Program-made: the position numbers and the translations under genes
From: Aquisphaera giovannonii
GTDB taxonomy: Bacteria > Planctomycetota > Planctomycetia > Isosphaerales > Isosphaeraceae
Direction: 5' to 3'
Assembly (NCBI RefSeq): GCF_008087625.1
Contig: NZ_CP042997.1
Location: 2,728,001 to 2,792,000, forward strand
Length of the DNA: 64,000 nt
Notes under the pieces: model-generated
Told to the model about the DNA's origin: nothing
Database searches by the model: none
The model's input: the letters and a program-made list of their open reading frames with translations, nothing else
In this document: in pieces, positions 1 through 7,701 of the stretch
Layout: every line of letters starts with the position of its first letter
Numbering within the stretch: position 1 is the stretch's first letter

Positions 1-1039
1 GCTCGTCGTCCTGGGACCCTCGGGCTCGGGAAAGACGACCTTGCTCCGGCTGATCGCCGGTTTGCATGAGCCCCAGTCGGGTACGGTGCGGATCGGCGCC
101 AGGGACATGGCGGGGGTGCCGCCACACGAGCGAGACCTGGCGATGGTCTTCCAGTCGCAGTCGCTGTACCCCCACCTGAGCGTAGCGGCGAACCTGGCAT
201 TCTCCTTGCGGGCCCGCCGCGTCCCGCGTGCCGAGCGTCGCGACCGCGTCCGGGAGGCGGCCGCGCTGCTCGGCCTGGAAGACCTGCTCGAGCGCCGCCC
301 TTCCCAGCTATCCGGAGGCGAGCGCCAGCGCGTCGCCCTCGGCCGGGCGGTCGCGAGGCGTCCCGGCATCCTGCTGCTGGACGAGCCCTTCGCCGGCCTC
401 GACGAACCGCTCCGGGTCGCCCTCCGCGCGGAGCTATTGGACCTGCACCGGCGCATCGGCTCCACGCTGGTGATGGTCACCCATGACCAGGCCGAGGCGC
501 TCGCGATCGGGGAGCGCCTGGCGGTCCTCGATCGAGGGAGGCTCCTGCAAGTCGGCCCGCCCTCGGAGGTTTACGCCCGCCCCGGTCACCGACTGGTTGC
601 GTCGTTCCTCGGCCGCCCCGGGATGAACCTCCTCCGTTGCGCCGTCGTCCAGGACGGAGATTCCCTCAGGATCGTACCGGATGGGACCGCCCCGTCATGC
701 CCGATCGTGCCGCCCGATGACCGCCTGCCCCGCCCCGGCCGATACGAGCTGGGCATCCGCGCCGAGAGGGTGCGGATCCTTGGTCCTTCGGGAGGCCACA
801 CGGGCATCGGAGCCGGACTGATCCTCGCCCCGGGGGTCGCCCGGACGGTCGAGTACCGCGGAGAATCGAACCTTCTGGCGATCGGGATCGGCCTCCAAAC
901 CCTCTTCGTCCGCGTGGCAACGGACGCGAGCCCGGGGGAGGGTCAGGCGGTGGCCGCGGCGTTCTCGCTCAATGACGTGTGCTGGTTCGACCCCGGGTCC
1001 GGGCTTCGCGTCGCGGGCGGGGGCGGCCCGGACGCTTGA
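1..1039 (+). CDS. ABC importer ATP-binding protein, 5' end missing
   Basis: This is the ATPase subunit of an ABC importer that binds and hydrolyses ATP at the inner face of the membrane. The frame is open from base 2 and begins inside the Walker A loop (GPSGSGKTT), so roughly the first 30 residues lie outside the window; 345 residues are visible. It has a Q-loop in VFQSQ, the signature LSGGERQRVALGRA, Walker B ILLLDEPFAGLD and the H-loop VTHDQ. A C-terminal extension of about 140 residues resembles the MOI/TOBE domain of MalK/UgpC-type ATPases. That subfamily usually serves sugar, glycerol-phosphate or similar uptake; the substrate cannot be told because the permease and binding-protein genes are not in the window. 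The class call is solid, the substrate is not. Confidence 0.9.
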   Translation, partial: LVVLGPSGSGKTTLLRLIAGLHEPQSGTVRIGARDMAGVPPHERDLAMVFQSQSLYPHLSVAANLAFSLRARRVPRAERRDRVREAAALLGLEDLLERRPSQLSGGERQRVALGRAVARRPGILLLDEPFAGLDEPLRVALRAELLDLHRRIGSTLVMVTHDQAEALAIGERLAVLDRGRLLQVGPPSEVYARPGHRLVASFLGRPGMNLLRCAVVQDGDSLRIVPDGTAPSCPIVPPDDRLPRPGRYELGIRAERVRILGPSGGHTGIGAGLILAPGVARTVEYRGESNLLAIGIGLQTLFVRVATDASPGEGQAVAAAFSLNDVCWFDPGSGLRVAGGGGPDA

Positions 1040-1150
1040 AGTCCCGGCTCTGAAGACGGCCCGAGGGACCTCCCGGTGCGTCCCCGCGATCACAGGATCA
1101 CTCCGCGACGGAGCACCGGCCCTCCCACAAACCAAATCGTGCCGGTCCGC

Positions 1151-2170
1151 TCACGAACCCGGCTCTTCGTCCGGGACGCGGACCGGGTAGGGAGCCTGGG
1201 CCCGGGCGAGACATTCCGGGCAGGCATTGCCCAGTCCGACGTACGGCTTGGCGCATCGGGGGCAAAGCCCGGCGCTGCGGCGGAGGGTCGGAAGCGATGC
1301 CCGAAGGCTTGCGCCGTCCGGGGTATGGCTGAATGCCTCCGCGATACGCCCGGCGAGCTGGACGAGGTCCCCCTGGATCTTGCCGGTCCTCAACCGGTTG
1401 TGGACGAGGTGCAGGAGCCATCGCGAGAGGTCGGATTCGAGGCTGTCCCGTGCCGCCGCATCCAGGAGCGGCGCGACCAGGCCGTGCAGTTCGAGGACGC
1501 GCTCCGGGTCGTTCACCTCGCGGGCCGCGCCGATCTGGAGCAGGTGCTCGTCCCGCGCCGCCTCTTGCGCCAGGCGGAGCTCCTCGCGCAGCGCGTCCAA
1601 TCGGGGATCCTCGGGCGACTCCGCCTCCAGGTCGAACAGGAGATTCTCGGCTTCATCCCAGTTCCGGCCGACGATGCTCCGGCGGATGGAGCCGGTCGGT
1701 GCCAGGGCGACCTTCGGCGTCGGGGCCGGTTCGTCATCCACCGGGACCGGCTGGTCCGTCGGAGATGCCGGGGCAGGGGGGGAGTCCAGGACGGAGGACG
1801 GCCCGGGGGCCGCCGCGGTGGTGACGGGTGCCGTCGCGGAATTCCTGGTATCCGACAACCAGTCACCGACCGCCCGGACGAGGGCCGCGAGGACCATGCC
1901 GGCGAGGGCATACGCCCCGGCGACGAACGTGGCGTCGCAGACGACGACCGCCAGCAGGATGGGCGAGAGCAAGCCGCCTGCAAGTCCGAGCAGGACCGCA
2001 CGCAAGGCCAGCACCAGGCCCAACCCCGGCAGCCCGTACGCGATCGCCCTGGAGGCAGGGTCGAGCAACCGTCTCGGCGAGGCGCCGAGATCCTGGGGAT
2101 CGAGGACGCGGGCGGATTCGGGCATGGTCGGTGTGACTCGGCGAGGCGCTGAGGTGGCGGTTTCCTCCAT
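1151..2170 (-). CDS. Membrane protein with C-terminal zinc ribbon, unknown function
   Basis: No family was recognised for this 339-residue protein. After a short polar N-terminus there are two or three hydrophobic segments (about residues 45-110). A Pro/Ala-rich linker follows, then a charged helical region (about 165-290) that could be TPR-like. Near the end are two CxxC pairs (CPRC and CPEC, about residues 302-322), typical of a small zinc ribbon. The layout suggests a membrane-anchored protein with its soluble part and zinc ribbon in the cytoplasm. The start at 2170 has no good ribosome-binding site; an ATG 45 bases further in is an alternative. It lies downstream of the RimI-like gene on the same strand, but a strong hairpin separates the two. 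Confidence 0.7.
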   Translation of the reverse strand: MEETATSAPRRVTPTMPESARVLDPQDLGASPRRLLDPASRAIAYGLPGLGLVLALRAVLLGLAGGLLSPILLAVVVCDATFVAGAYALAGMVLAALVRAVGDWLSDTRNSATAPVTTAAAPGPSSVLDSPPAPASPTDQPVPVDDEPAPTPKVALAPTGSIRRSIVGRNWDEAENLLFDLEAESPEDPRLDALREELRLAQEAARDEHLLQIGAAREVNDPERVLELHGLVAPLLDAAARDSLESDLSRWLLHLVHNRLRTGKIQGDLVQLAGRIAEAFSHTPDGASLRASLPTLRRSAGLCPRCAKPYVGLGNACPECLARAQAPYPVRVPDEEPGS

Positions 2171-2225
2171 TATTCGCGACGAATCGGCCGGGTCCAGGTT
2201 GCGGCCGCGAAGATAGGGGTGCGCA

Positions 2226-2283
2226 AAAGCACGGGACCGCCGGGGCTCGCACGCGGTCTCGCGTCACAGGCCCCGGCGGTCCC
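2226..2283 (-). terminator. Long GC-rich hairpin after the RimI-like gene
   Basis: A perfect 14-bp inverted repeat (2233-2246 with 2270-2283, GGGACCGCCGGGGC and its complement) encloses a 23-base loop. Read on the minus strand it lies just past the stop codon of the acetyltransferase gene (2310) and is followed by GTGCTTTTGC, a short T run. It probably ends or attenuates transcription before the next minus-strand gene at 2170. The T-tract is weak and the loop is long for a classic intrinsic terminator. Confidence 0.5.
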
Positions 2284-2309
2284 CGGGAAGATCGGTCTGT
2301 CGGCTGCGG

Positions 2310-2840
2310 TCAGGATCCGAGCTTGCGGGCGATGCGGTTGGCGGAGGCCGGCATCTCGAGGACCGACTCGTCCAGGTGGTAGAGCATGGCGTAGGCGTCC
2401 TCGCCCGTATCCTGGAAATGCTCGCGGATCACTTCCACGGCGCGGAAGCCGACCACGCGGAAGAAGTGCTGGGACGGGAGGTTGGTCTCGCGGACGAAGA
2501 GGGCGATCCGATTCCGCCGCTGCGAGGACAGCTTCCCGGCGAGCTTCGAGACCATCTGGCGGCCGATGCCCATCCGCCGGCATTCCGGGTGGGTGGCGAA
2601 GTCGAGAACCTGGATCCGGTTGCGGTGCAGCTCATAGATCATGAAGCCGACGATCCGCTCGGACAGCTCGGCCACCATGCCGATGCAGTTCCGCTGGCGG
2701 AGGACGCGGAGGAACTCCTCCTCGCACCAGGGATATTCGAAGCTGGCGTGCTCGATGGCCAGGACCTCGGGCATGTCGCGCCGGATCATCCAGCGGATGT
2801 GCACGCGGGTCTGGGCCTGGGAGATGGGGACCGTGCTCAT
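2310..2840 (-). CDS. RimI-like GNAT N-acetyltransferase
   Basis: This is a GNAT-fold acetyltransferase of 176 residues that moves an acetyl group from acetyl-CoA to an amine, most like the RimI enzymes that acetylate the N-terminus of ribosomal protein S18. The N-terminal half has the helix-strand pattern around IRRDMPEVLAIEHASF and YPWCEEEF, a RimI-like substrate loop. The acetyl-CoA pyrophosphate loop is RRMGIGRQM. The C-terminal NLPSQHFFRVVGF matches the usual N-x-x-S/A-x-x-F/L-Y/F-x-x-x-GF pattern. The ATG at 2840 was chosen because AGGAGAG lies at a good distance upstream; a longer open frame to 3167 has low-complexity, non-domain sequence. Planctomycetes have several RimI-like paralogues, so the exact substrate is uncertain. 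Confidence 0.85.
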   Translation of the reverse strand: MSTVPISQAQTRVHIRWMIRRDMPEVLAIEHASFEYPWCEEEFLRVLRQRNCIGMVAELSERIVGFMIYELHRNRIQVLDFATHPECRRMGIGRQMVSKLAGKLSSQRRNRIALFVRETNLPSQHFFRVVGFRAVEVIREHFQDTGEDAYAMLYHLDESVLEMPASANRIARKLGS

Positions 2841-3229
2841 CGAGCCTCTCCTTCCGTGGAACTCTGGAACGACCCCGCGGGCTTCCGTCCTGGAGCGCCT
2901 GGGTCGAGCGAACGGGCAAGCCGAATCCGGCATCGGAGACCGAAAGACATGCTTGGGAAGACGCGGCCTGGGTGACGCACCGTGGGGAGATGATCCTGGC
3001 CTGATGCGTGCGAGCCGAGCGAGGCGGATTCTAGCGAGAGCCCTACCCGCTGCCAAGGCCGCTTCCAACGAGGCGAGGGTCGCTTCCCCCGGTCTCCTGC
3101 TATCGGCCCGCGCGCCGGCCGGACGTGAGGAAAATGAGGGCGGGACGCGTCGTGCGGTCTCGTCCATCTCGGCCGATTGACGGGGTGGAACGGCGCCGCA
3201 CCGAGGCGAGCGGAGGATGCGTCGCCTTC
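2841..3229. other. Intergenic region, no gene seen
   Basis: This is 389 bases between the start of the acetyltransferase gene and the stop of the DUF1571 gene, both on the minus strand. It should hold the acetyltransferase promoter, but no clear -35/-10 pair was found. The open frames that cross it have no recognisable protein character. Confidence 0.5.
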
Positions 3230-4252
3230 TCAGAAGCGACCGAACGCGTATTGCTTGTTGGCGACGTCGAAGTCGATGTCACCGAGGCCCACGTTCAGCT
3301 TCAGGTCGACGTATGCGTATTCCTCGGCCAGCGTCCCGGGCCCGCCCGGCTCGGACGGCCAGTCGTAGCCCTCGAACCGAACGGGCAGGTTGAGGTCGGC
3401 GTCGATGAACAGGCGAACCTTGTAGAACTGGAAATGCGGCTGCCTCTTCGGGTGTACGGCCTCGACCAGCAGGCATCGGCGGCCGGCGGCGACGACATCG
3501 GGGTCGAAGAGGAGGAGCGTCTCGCCGGGGCTCAGCTCGAGTTCCCAGCGGCGCGTGACCGTGTCGATCAGGTTGCCGATCCCGGCCTCCGTGATCGGGT
3601 GCCGGCATTCCTCCATCGCCCTGGCCGACGTGGGGGCGATCTCCATCGTCCCGGCGAGGAACTTCACGAGCCCCGCCTCATGGACCATGATGTTGCCCCG
3701 GTTGCGACCGTCCACGTAGATCGCCTCGCGACCCCGGTTCGGCTCCTCGAATTTGAAATAGATGCTCGCCGGCCTCGTCCGGGCCTTCATCGCCATGACG
3801 TTCAGGGGGCTGAGCCGCCCGTTGAGGAGCTCGCGCTTGTAAAAGGTGCAGGTGTAGTCGTGAACTTTCTGGAAAGCCTCCCGGCAGCCCTTCATGGTCC
3901 TCAGGGCCCGTCGCATCGGCTCCTCGTCCGCGAGGGACGTGGCGCGGCTCCCCTCCGGGATGTCGGCGGTCGCCGTCCGGGACAGGTCCGCTGACGGGGA
4001 GCTCGTCGGGGAGATCGTCGCGGAGACGGTGGCCGTCTGCGAGGGCGGGGCGTGGGCCGGGCCGGGCGGGGTCGGCCTGATGGGCTCGGCCTCGGCGGCA
4101 TCGCCCGGCGGCCTCGATTCGGGGCCGGGCAGGTCGGCGCGAATCCAGGCGGCCGAGCAGGCCCCGGCGAAGAGCAGCAGCGAGACGCGGGCCCTGTAGA
4201 GCAGCGACCGAGCGGGCCGATCCGGGCTATCCGACCGTTTGCCGAATGCCAT
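3230..4252 (-). CDS. DUF1571 family secreted protein
   Basis: A 340-residue protein of the DUF1571 family, common in planctomycetes and of unknown function. The N-terminus has a basic stretch and a hydrophobic segment (YRARVSLLLFAGACSAAW, about residues 20-37), consistent with export. A Pro/Ala/Thr-rich linker of about 80 residues follows. The DUF1571 core starts near residue 110 with the conserved sequence VHDYTCTFYKRELLNGRL and continues through EIYFKFEEP-like and HPITEAGIGNLI-like segments. The ATG at 4252 was preferred because it precedes the signal-like segment; the much longer frame reaching 5284 runs antisense through the MBL gene. The fold resembles lipoprotein-carrier-type outer-membrane proteins, but that is inference. 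It is divergent from the MBL hydrolase gene. Confidence 0.85.
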   Translation of the reverse strand: MAFGKRSDSPDRPARSLLYRARVSLLLFAGACSAAWIRADLPGPESRPPGDAAEAEPIRPTPPGPAHAPPSQTATVSATISPTSSPSADLSRTATADIPEGSRATSLADEEPMRRALRTMKGCREAFQKVHDYTCTFYKRELLNGRLSPLNVMAMKARTRPASIYFKFEEPNRGREAIYVDGRNRGNIMVHEAGLVKFLAGTMEIAPTSARAMEECRHPITEAGIGNLIDTVTRRWELELSPGETLLLFDPDVVAAGRRCLLVEAVHPKRQPHFQFYKVRLFIDADLNLPVRFEGYDWPSEPGGPGTLAEEYAYVDLKLNVGLGDIDFDVANKQYAFGRF

Positions 4253-4561
4253 GTCGACGGGACTCCCCACAGAGCGGATAGACGGATCGGGATGTTTCTT
4301 TCGCACCGATGGCTCGGCTCCTGGGGGCGACGCCCCGGCAAGTTCTCGGTGCGGGCGAGCGGGTCGGCGAAGGTCTCGGGGCCGATTGTTCATTATTCTA
4401 TCACGCAATTCGTACGCCAAGGCGGAGTCTCGCGTTTTCGAGGCGGCGAGGTTATCCTCGGAGCTCGCCCCGAGGATGTTGAGGCGATCGCCCCCGAGAT
4501 CGCGGTCCGCCCTCGGGCTTTGCCGGTCGTGCGATGCCCCCGGGGCACGGAGTGAGTCGAG
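4253..4561. other. Divergent intergenic region with an AT-rich patch
   Basis: This is 309 bases between the divergent DUF1571 and MBL-hydrolase genes. At 4387-4412 there is a short AT-rich island in an otherwise GC-rich stretch, including TAGAAT read on the minus strand (4395-4400), a possible -10 box for the DUF1571 gene. No convincing -35 sits at the right distance. No gene is seen. Confidence 0.4.
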
Positions 4562-5233
4562 GTGTCTGCATCGAGCTATGCCATCGAGGTCGTGGTCTCC
4601 GAGCCCTTCGGCCAGAACGCCTACGTGCTGTGGCGCGAGGGACGGGACGACGCGCTGGTGTTCGACCCGGGGTTCGACCCGCGGGGGATCCTGTCGATCC
4701 TCCGGTCGAACGGCCGGCGGCCCGCCATGATCCTGGACACCCACGGCCACGTGGATCATATCGCGGGCAACGCGGCGTTGAAGGATGCCTTCCCGGACGT
4801 CCCGCTGGTGATCGGCCGGAATGAAGTCGATGCCCTCACCGACCCGGACGTCAACCTGAGCGGGCCCTACGGCATCCCCGTGATCAGCCCGCCCGCGGAT
4901 CGGCTGGTGGACGATGGGGAGCGGATCCAGGTGGCCGGCTTCGACTTCGAGGTGCGGGAGATCCCGGGTCATAGCAAGGGCTCGGTCGTATACGTCTTCT
5001 CGGGCGAGCAGCCGCCCTTCGTGCTGGGCGGAGACGTCCTGTTCGCGGGATCGATCGGCCGCACCGACCTCGGCGGCGACCTCCAGCAGCTCCTGTCCGG
5101 CATCGGAGCGAAGCTGATGAATCTGCCCGACGACACGAGGGTCTATTCGGGCCACGGTCCGGTGACGACGATCGGGCAGGAGCGGCGGTCCAATCCGTAC
5201 ATCCGCCAGTTCGCGACGAGCCGTCCCCGTTGA
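4562..5233 (+). CDS. MBL-fold metallo-hydrolase, glyoxalase II-like
   Basis: A 223-residue metallo-beta-lactamase-fold hydrolase with two metal ions, of the small GloB-like type that cleaves thioesters such as S-lactoylglutathione or related substrates in the cytoplasm. The metal ligands are visible: the THGHVDH motif (H61, H63, D65, H66), H138 in EIPGHSKG, D158 in LGGDVLF and H198 in YSGHGP. The start is a GTG at 4562. It has no C-terminal HAGH domain, unlike classical glyoxalase II, so the substrate may differ. It sits 21 bases upstream of the phosphoesterase gene on the same strand, which suggests an operon of two. Confidence 0.88.
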   Translation: MSASSYAIEVVVSEPFGQNAYVLWREGRDDALVFDPGFDPRGILSILRSNGRRPAMILDTHGHVDHIAGNAALKDAFPDVPLVIGRNEVDALTDPDVNLSGPYGIPVISPPADRLVDDGERIQVAGFDFEVREIPGHSKGSVVYVFSGEQPPFVLGGDVLFAGSIGRTDLGGDLQQLLSGIGAKLMNLPDDTRVYSGHGPVTTIGQERRSNPYIRQFATSRPR

Positions 5234-5254
5234 CGGAGCGAGGGCCGGCGAGCC

Positions 5255-5968
5255 ATGGAGATCTGGGCGATCGCGGACCTGCACCTGTCATTCGCCCGGC
5301 CCGATCGGCGCGAGCGATACGCGGCGCGATGGCGGGATCATGCCGACCGCATCGAGGCCAACTGGCGGGCGACGGTCGGACCGCGGGATCTCGTCCTGCT
5401 CCCGGGCGACCTGTCGATGGGCAGGAACCACAGAGAAATCCAGCCGGACCTCGCCTGGATCGCCCGGTTGCCCGGGCGGAAGGTCCTCTCCGCGGGCAAT
5501 CACGACACCTGGTGGAACGGCGTGGACAAGGTGCGCCCCATGATGCGCCCCTCGATCCGTGCCGTGGGCGGCGATGCCCTGGAGGTCGACGGCGTCATCG
5601 TCTGCGGGACGAGGGGAGCCCCGGCCCCCGCGGGAGATGACCCTCCCGAGTCGCGTGCCGCCGCCGCGCACGAGCTCGGCGAGCTCGAACGCGCCCTCGA
5701 GATGGCCGCGACCCTTCGCCAATCCCCCTCTCAGCCGGTTTACCTGCTCTGGCACTATCCCCCGTTCGACTCGTACGGCCGCCCGGGCCCCTGGGTCGAC
5801 CGCATCGAACAGGCCGGCGTTTCGGTCTGCGTCTACGGGCACCTCCACACCGAGGGCCAGTGGTCGCGAGCCGTCCAGGGGAATGTCGGAGGGGTCCGGT
5901 ACTACTGCGTCGCCGCGGACGCGGTCGGGTTCCGGCCCCTGCGCGTGGGTCAGATTCCACACTCCTGA
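5255..5968 (+). CDS. Calcineurin-like metallophosphoesterase
   Basis: A 237-residue metallophosphoesterase that hydrolyses phosphoester bonds with a two-metal centre. The motifs of the family are in order: D8-x-H10 (AIADLHLS), GD in LPGDLSMG, GNHD in SAGNHDTWW, a histidine in LWHYPPF and GHLH near the C-terminus. No signal peptide is present, so it should act in the cytoplasm. The sequence resembles the small bacterial phosphohydrolases related to YkuE/YfcE types, but the substrate is unknown. It follows the MBL hydrolase gene closely and is probably co-transcribed. Confidence 0.87.
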   Translation: MEIWAIADLHLSFARPDRRERYAARWRDHADRIEANWRATVGPRDLVLLPGDLSMGRNHREIQPDLAWIARLPGRKVLSAGNHDTWWNGVDKVRPMMRPSIRAVGGDALEVDGVIVCGTRGAPAPAGDDPPESRAAAAHELGELERALEMAATLRQSPSQPVYLLWHYPPFDSYGRPGPWVDRIEQAGVSVCVYGHLHTEGQWSRAVQGNVGGVRYYCVAADAVGFRPLRVGQIPHS

Positions 5969-6357
5969 TCGGACTGCCGATCCGCACGTAACCAGGTAGG
6001 CAGCCGTCCTCCCATGCTCGCCAAGGTGTGCCATGGATCGACGCGCGGGAGGCCGTATTCGGTCGATCGCACTCGAATTGACGAGAATACCGGCCATTCT
6101 GATCTTGCTGTGTTAACCCCGCTTCCCATTCTTACAAGGACGGCGGAAAAGGAGTGGCCTTGTTGACAAATGACTGTAGACGGGGAGGTCGCAATGAAAC
6201 CGCGGATGGGACCTAAGATCCGTTGAGTCCAGGATTTCGGGCTTTCTGGGAAGTGTTCAAGTGGCCCCGGCATGGAAGATGCTTTTCTTGAGTTGCGTTG
6301 CCGAATGGCAGAGATCGACAGGTGCGGCCTTAAACCTACGACAACCGGGAGAGTCCC
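5969..6357. other. Long leader region upstream of csrA
   Basis: This is 389 bases between the phosphoesterase stop and the csrA start. It is less GC-rich than its surroundings. It contains a TTGACA at 6163-6168 without a matching -10 box at 15-19 bases, and many GGA triplets (for example near 6152, 6185, 6230 and 6271). CsrA binds GGA in RNA loops, so the leader could be self-regulated, but GGA is frequent by chance at this base composition. No gene is supported. Confidence 0.4.
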
Positions 6358-6549
6358 ATGTTGGTTCTGAGCAGGAAGCTGGGCGAGAAGATCGTGATCG
6401 GTGACAACATCGTCATCACGGTGGTCAAGATTGATCGCAATCAGATCCGCATCGGCATCGAAGCGCCGCATGACGTTCCGGTCTATCGGGAAGAGATCGC
6501 TCCGCCTCGTCCCGCACTCATGTCCACCCGCGAACCCGTGACCGTCTGA
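6358..6549 (+). CDS. csrA: Carbon storage regulator CsrA
   Basis: A 63-residue CsrA/RsmA RNA-binding protein, which works as a dimer, binds GGA motifs in mRNA leaders and changes translation or stability. The family pattern is complete: MLVLSRKLGEKIVIGDNI, then the RIGIEAPHDVPVYREEI core with the conserved RNA-contacting segment. A ribosome-binding site GGGAGAG lies just upstream of the ATG. In many bacteria csrA sits beside fliW and flagellar genes; here it stands alone, convergent with the isomerase gene 34 bases away, so a FliW-type antagonist is not in view. Confidence 0.96.
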   Translation: MLVLSRKLGEKIVIGDNIVITVVKIDRNQIRIGIEAPHDVPVYREEIAPPRPALMSTREPVTV

Positions 6550-6583
6550 CCCGTGGACTGCCATCGGATTTCGTCCGGATTGA

Positions 6584-7495
6584 TCAGGACTCAGGCCAGA
6601 TGGCAAAGATGCTGGCCGCGACGCTTCTTGCCGTATCGACGGGCTTCAAGCCGCGCAGGACCTCGCATTCGGCGAGCGGTTCGACCGTGACGGGCCCTTT
6701 GAATCCAGCGTGTTGAAGGGCGAGCAGGAGGCACCGGCAGTCGGCCAGGCCGGTTATGCCGGGGAGAGTGCGCTCCGTATCCAGCAGGGTATCCCGGTCC
6801 GCATGGACCGGATCCGCAACGTGAACCCACACCACGCGTTCATACCCCCACCCCGAGTACGCCGCTCGAGCTTCTCCGGATGCGAAGAGATGGAACGCAT
6901 CCAGGAGCACCCCCACGTTCGCGTGATTTTCCGCCAGCGGACGAAGGCAGTCCAGCAGCTCCCGATATCGCCCGATGAACGGGGCTGACCTACCCGTCCG
7001 TGCCGTGACGGGACCCATGATCTCCAGCCCCATGGCCTGACCGTGGTCATCGAGGATCGCGGCCACGGCGCCGAGGCGCTCCACGTGCATATCGATCGTG
7101 CGCGCGACTTGCTCGTCGACCGGAAGGCGACCGTCGACATCACCGGCGACTTCGGGGAGGACCCACGTGCCCGTGCACGTGAGTCCTAGCCGTTGCGCGA
7201 GCCGGGCGTACCTGGGGAGCGATCTCAGGTCCTCCACGAACCGCGATTCGTCGCCCTTCCAGGCCACCGGCAGTGGCCAGGCTCCGCCTCGGAGGCCCAG
7301 GTCGTCCATCCGTTCCCGGAGTGCGTCCGGGTCTTCGCCCTCTGCGTCAAGGTCCCGGACGAGCAGATCGACGCCGCCGAACCCGGCCCGGGCCGCCAGT
7401 TCGATCGACTCCCGCGCGCCGAGTTTCAGTCCAACGGCCCGTGCGTTCCATGAAGCGAACATGACGTGCTTGGATCCCCAGGTCGGCTTCATCAT
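6584..7495 (-). CDS. Sugar phosphate isomerase/epimerase-like TIM barrel
   Basis: A 303-residue protein of the xylose-isomerase-like TIM-barrel superfamily (AP-endonuclease 2 fold), whose members isomerise or epimerise sugars or inositols with a divalent metal. Supporting features are the N-terminal strand MFASWNARAVGL, the barrel segment RAGFGGVDLLVRDLDAEG, a glutamate in QAMGLEIMGPV, the VGVLLDAFHLF segment and VWVHVADPVH, and VTVEPLAE at the end; these E/D/H residues fit the metal site. The start at 7495 has GGGAGG upstream; an ATG at 7462 is possible. It is divergent from the GH15-like gene, which hints at sugar metabolism, but substrate and reaction are unknown. Confidence 0.82.
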   Translation of the reverse strand: MMKPTWGSKHVMFASWNARAVGLKLGARESIELAARAGFGGVDLLVRDLDAEGEDPDALRERMDDLGLRGGAWPLPVAWKGDESRFVEDLRSLPRYARLAQRLGLTCTGTWVLPEVAGDVDGRLPVDEQVARTIDMHVERLGAVAAILDDHGQAMGLEIMGPVTARTGRSAPFIGRYRELLDCLRPLAENHANVGVLLDAFHLFASGEARAAYSGWGYERVVWVHVADPVHADRDTLLDTERTLPGITGLADCRCLLLALQHAGFKGPVTVEPLAECEVLRGLKPVDTARSVAASIFAIWPES

Positions 7496-7701
7496 CCTGA
7501 TCGATGCCTCCCAGCATAGGCCACGGTCGCCGGAAGGGAAGGCGAGCAAGCACCGATTCAGCCGCCCCTTGGCGCGGGGGGGCGCACAAAAGAGAATCAA
7601 TGCCTCGCCGCCTCTCCGTCGGTGCCGGAACTTCGAAGGATCGTCCGCTCCGGCGGGGCATTCGGTCGGACGGGCGGTAGAAATCGCGAGGCGGCCACAC
7701 G

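Noticed and set aside
6163-6168. TTGACA upstream of csrA
   Set aside because: No -10 box lies at a spacing of 15-19 bases, so it was not called a promoter.
6170-6226. 18-codon open frame in the csrA leader
   Set aside because: There is no convincing ribosome-binding site and no sign of a leader peptide such as repeated regulatory codons.
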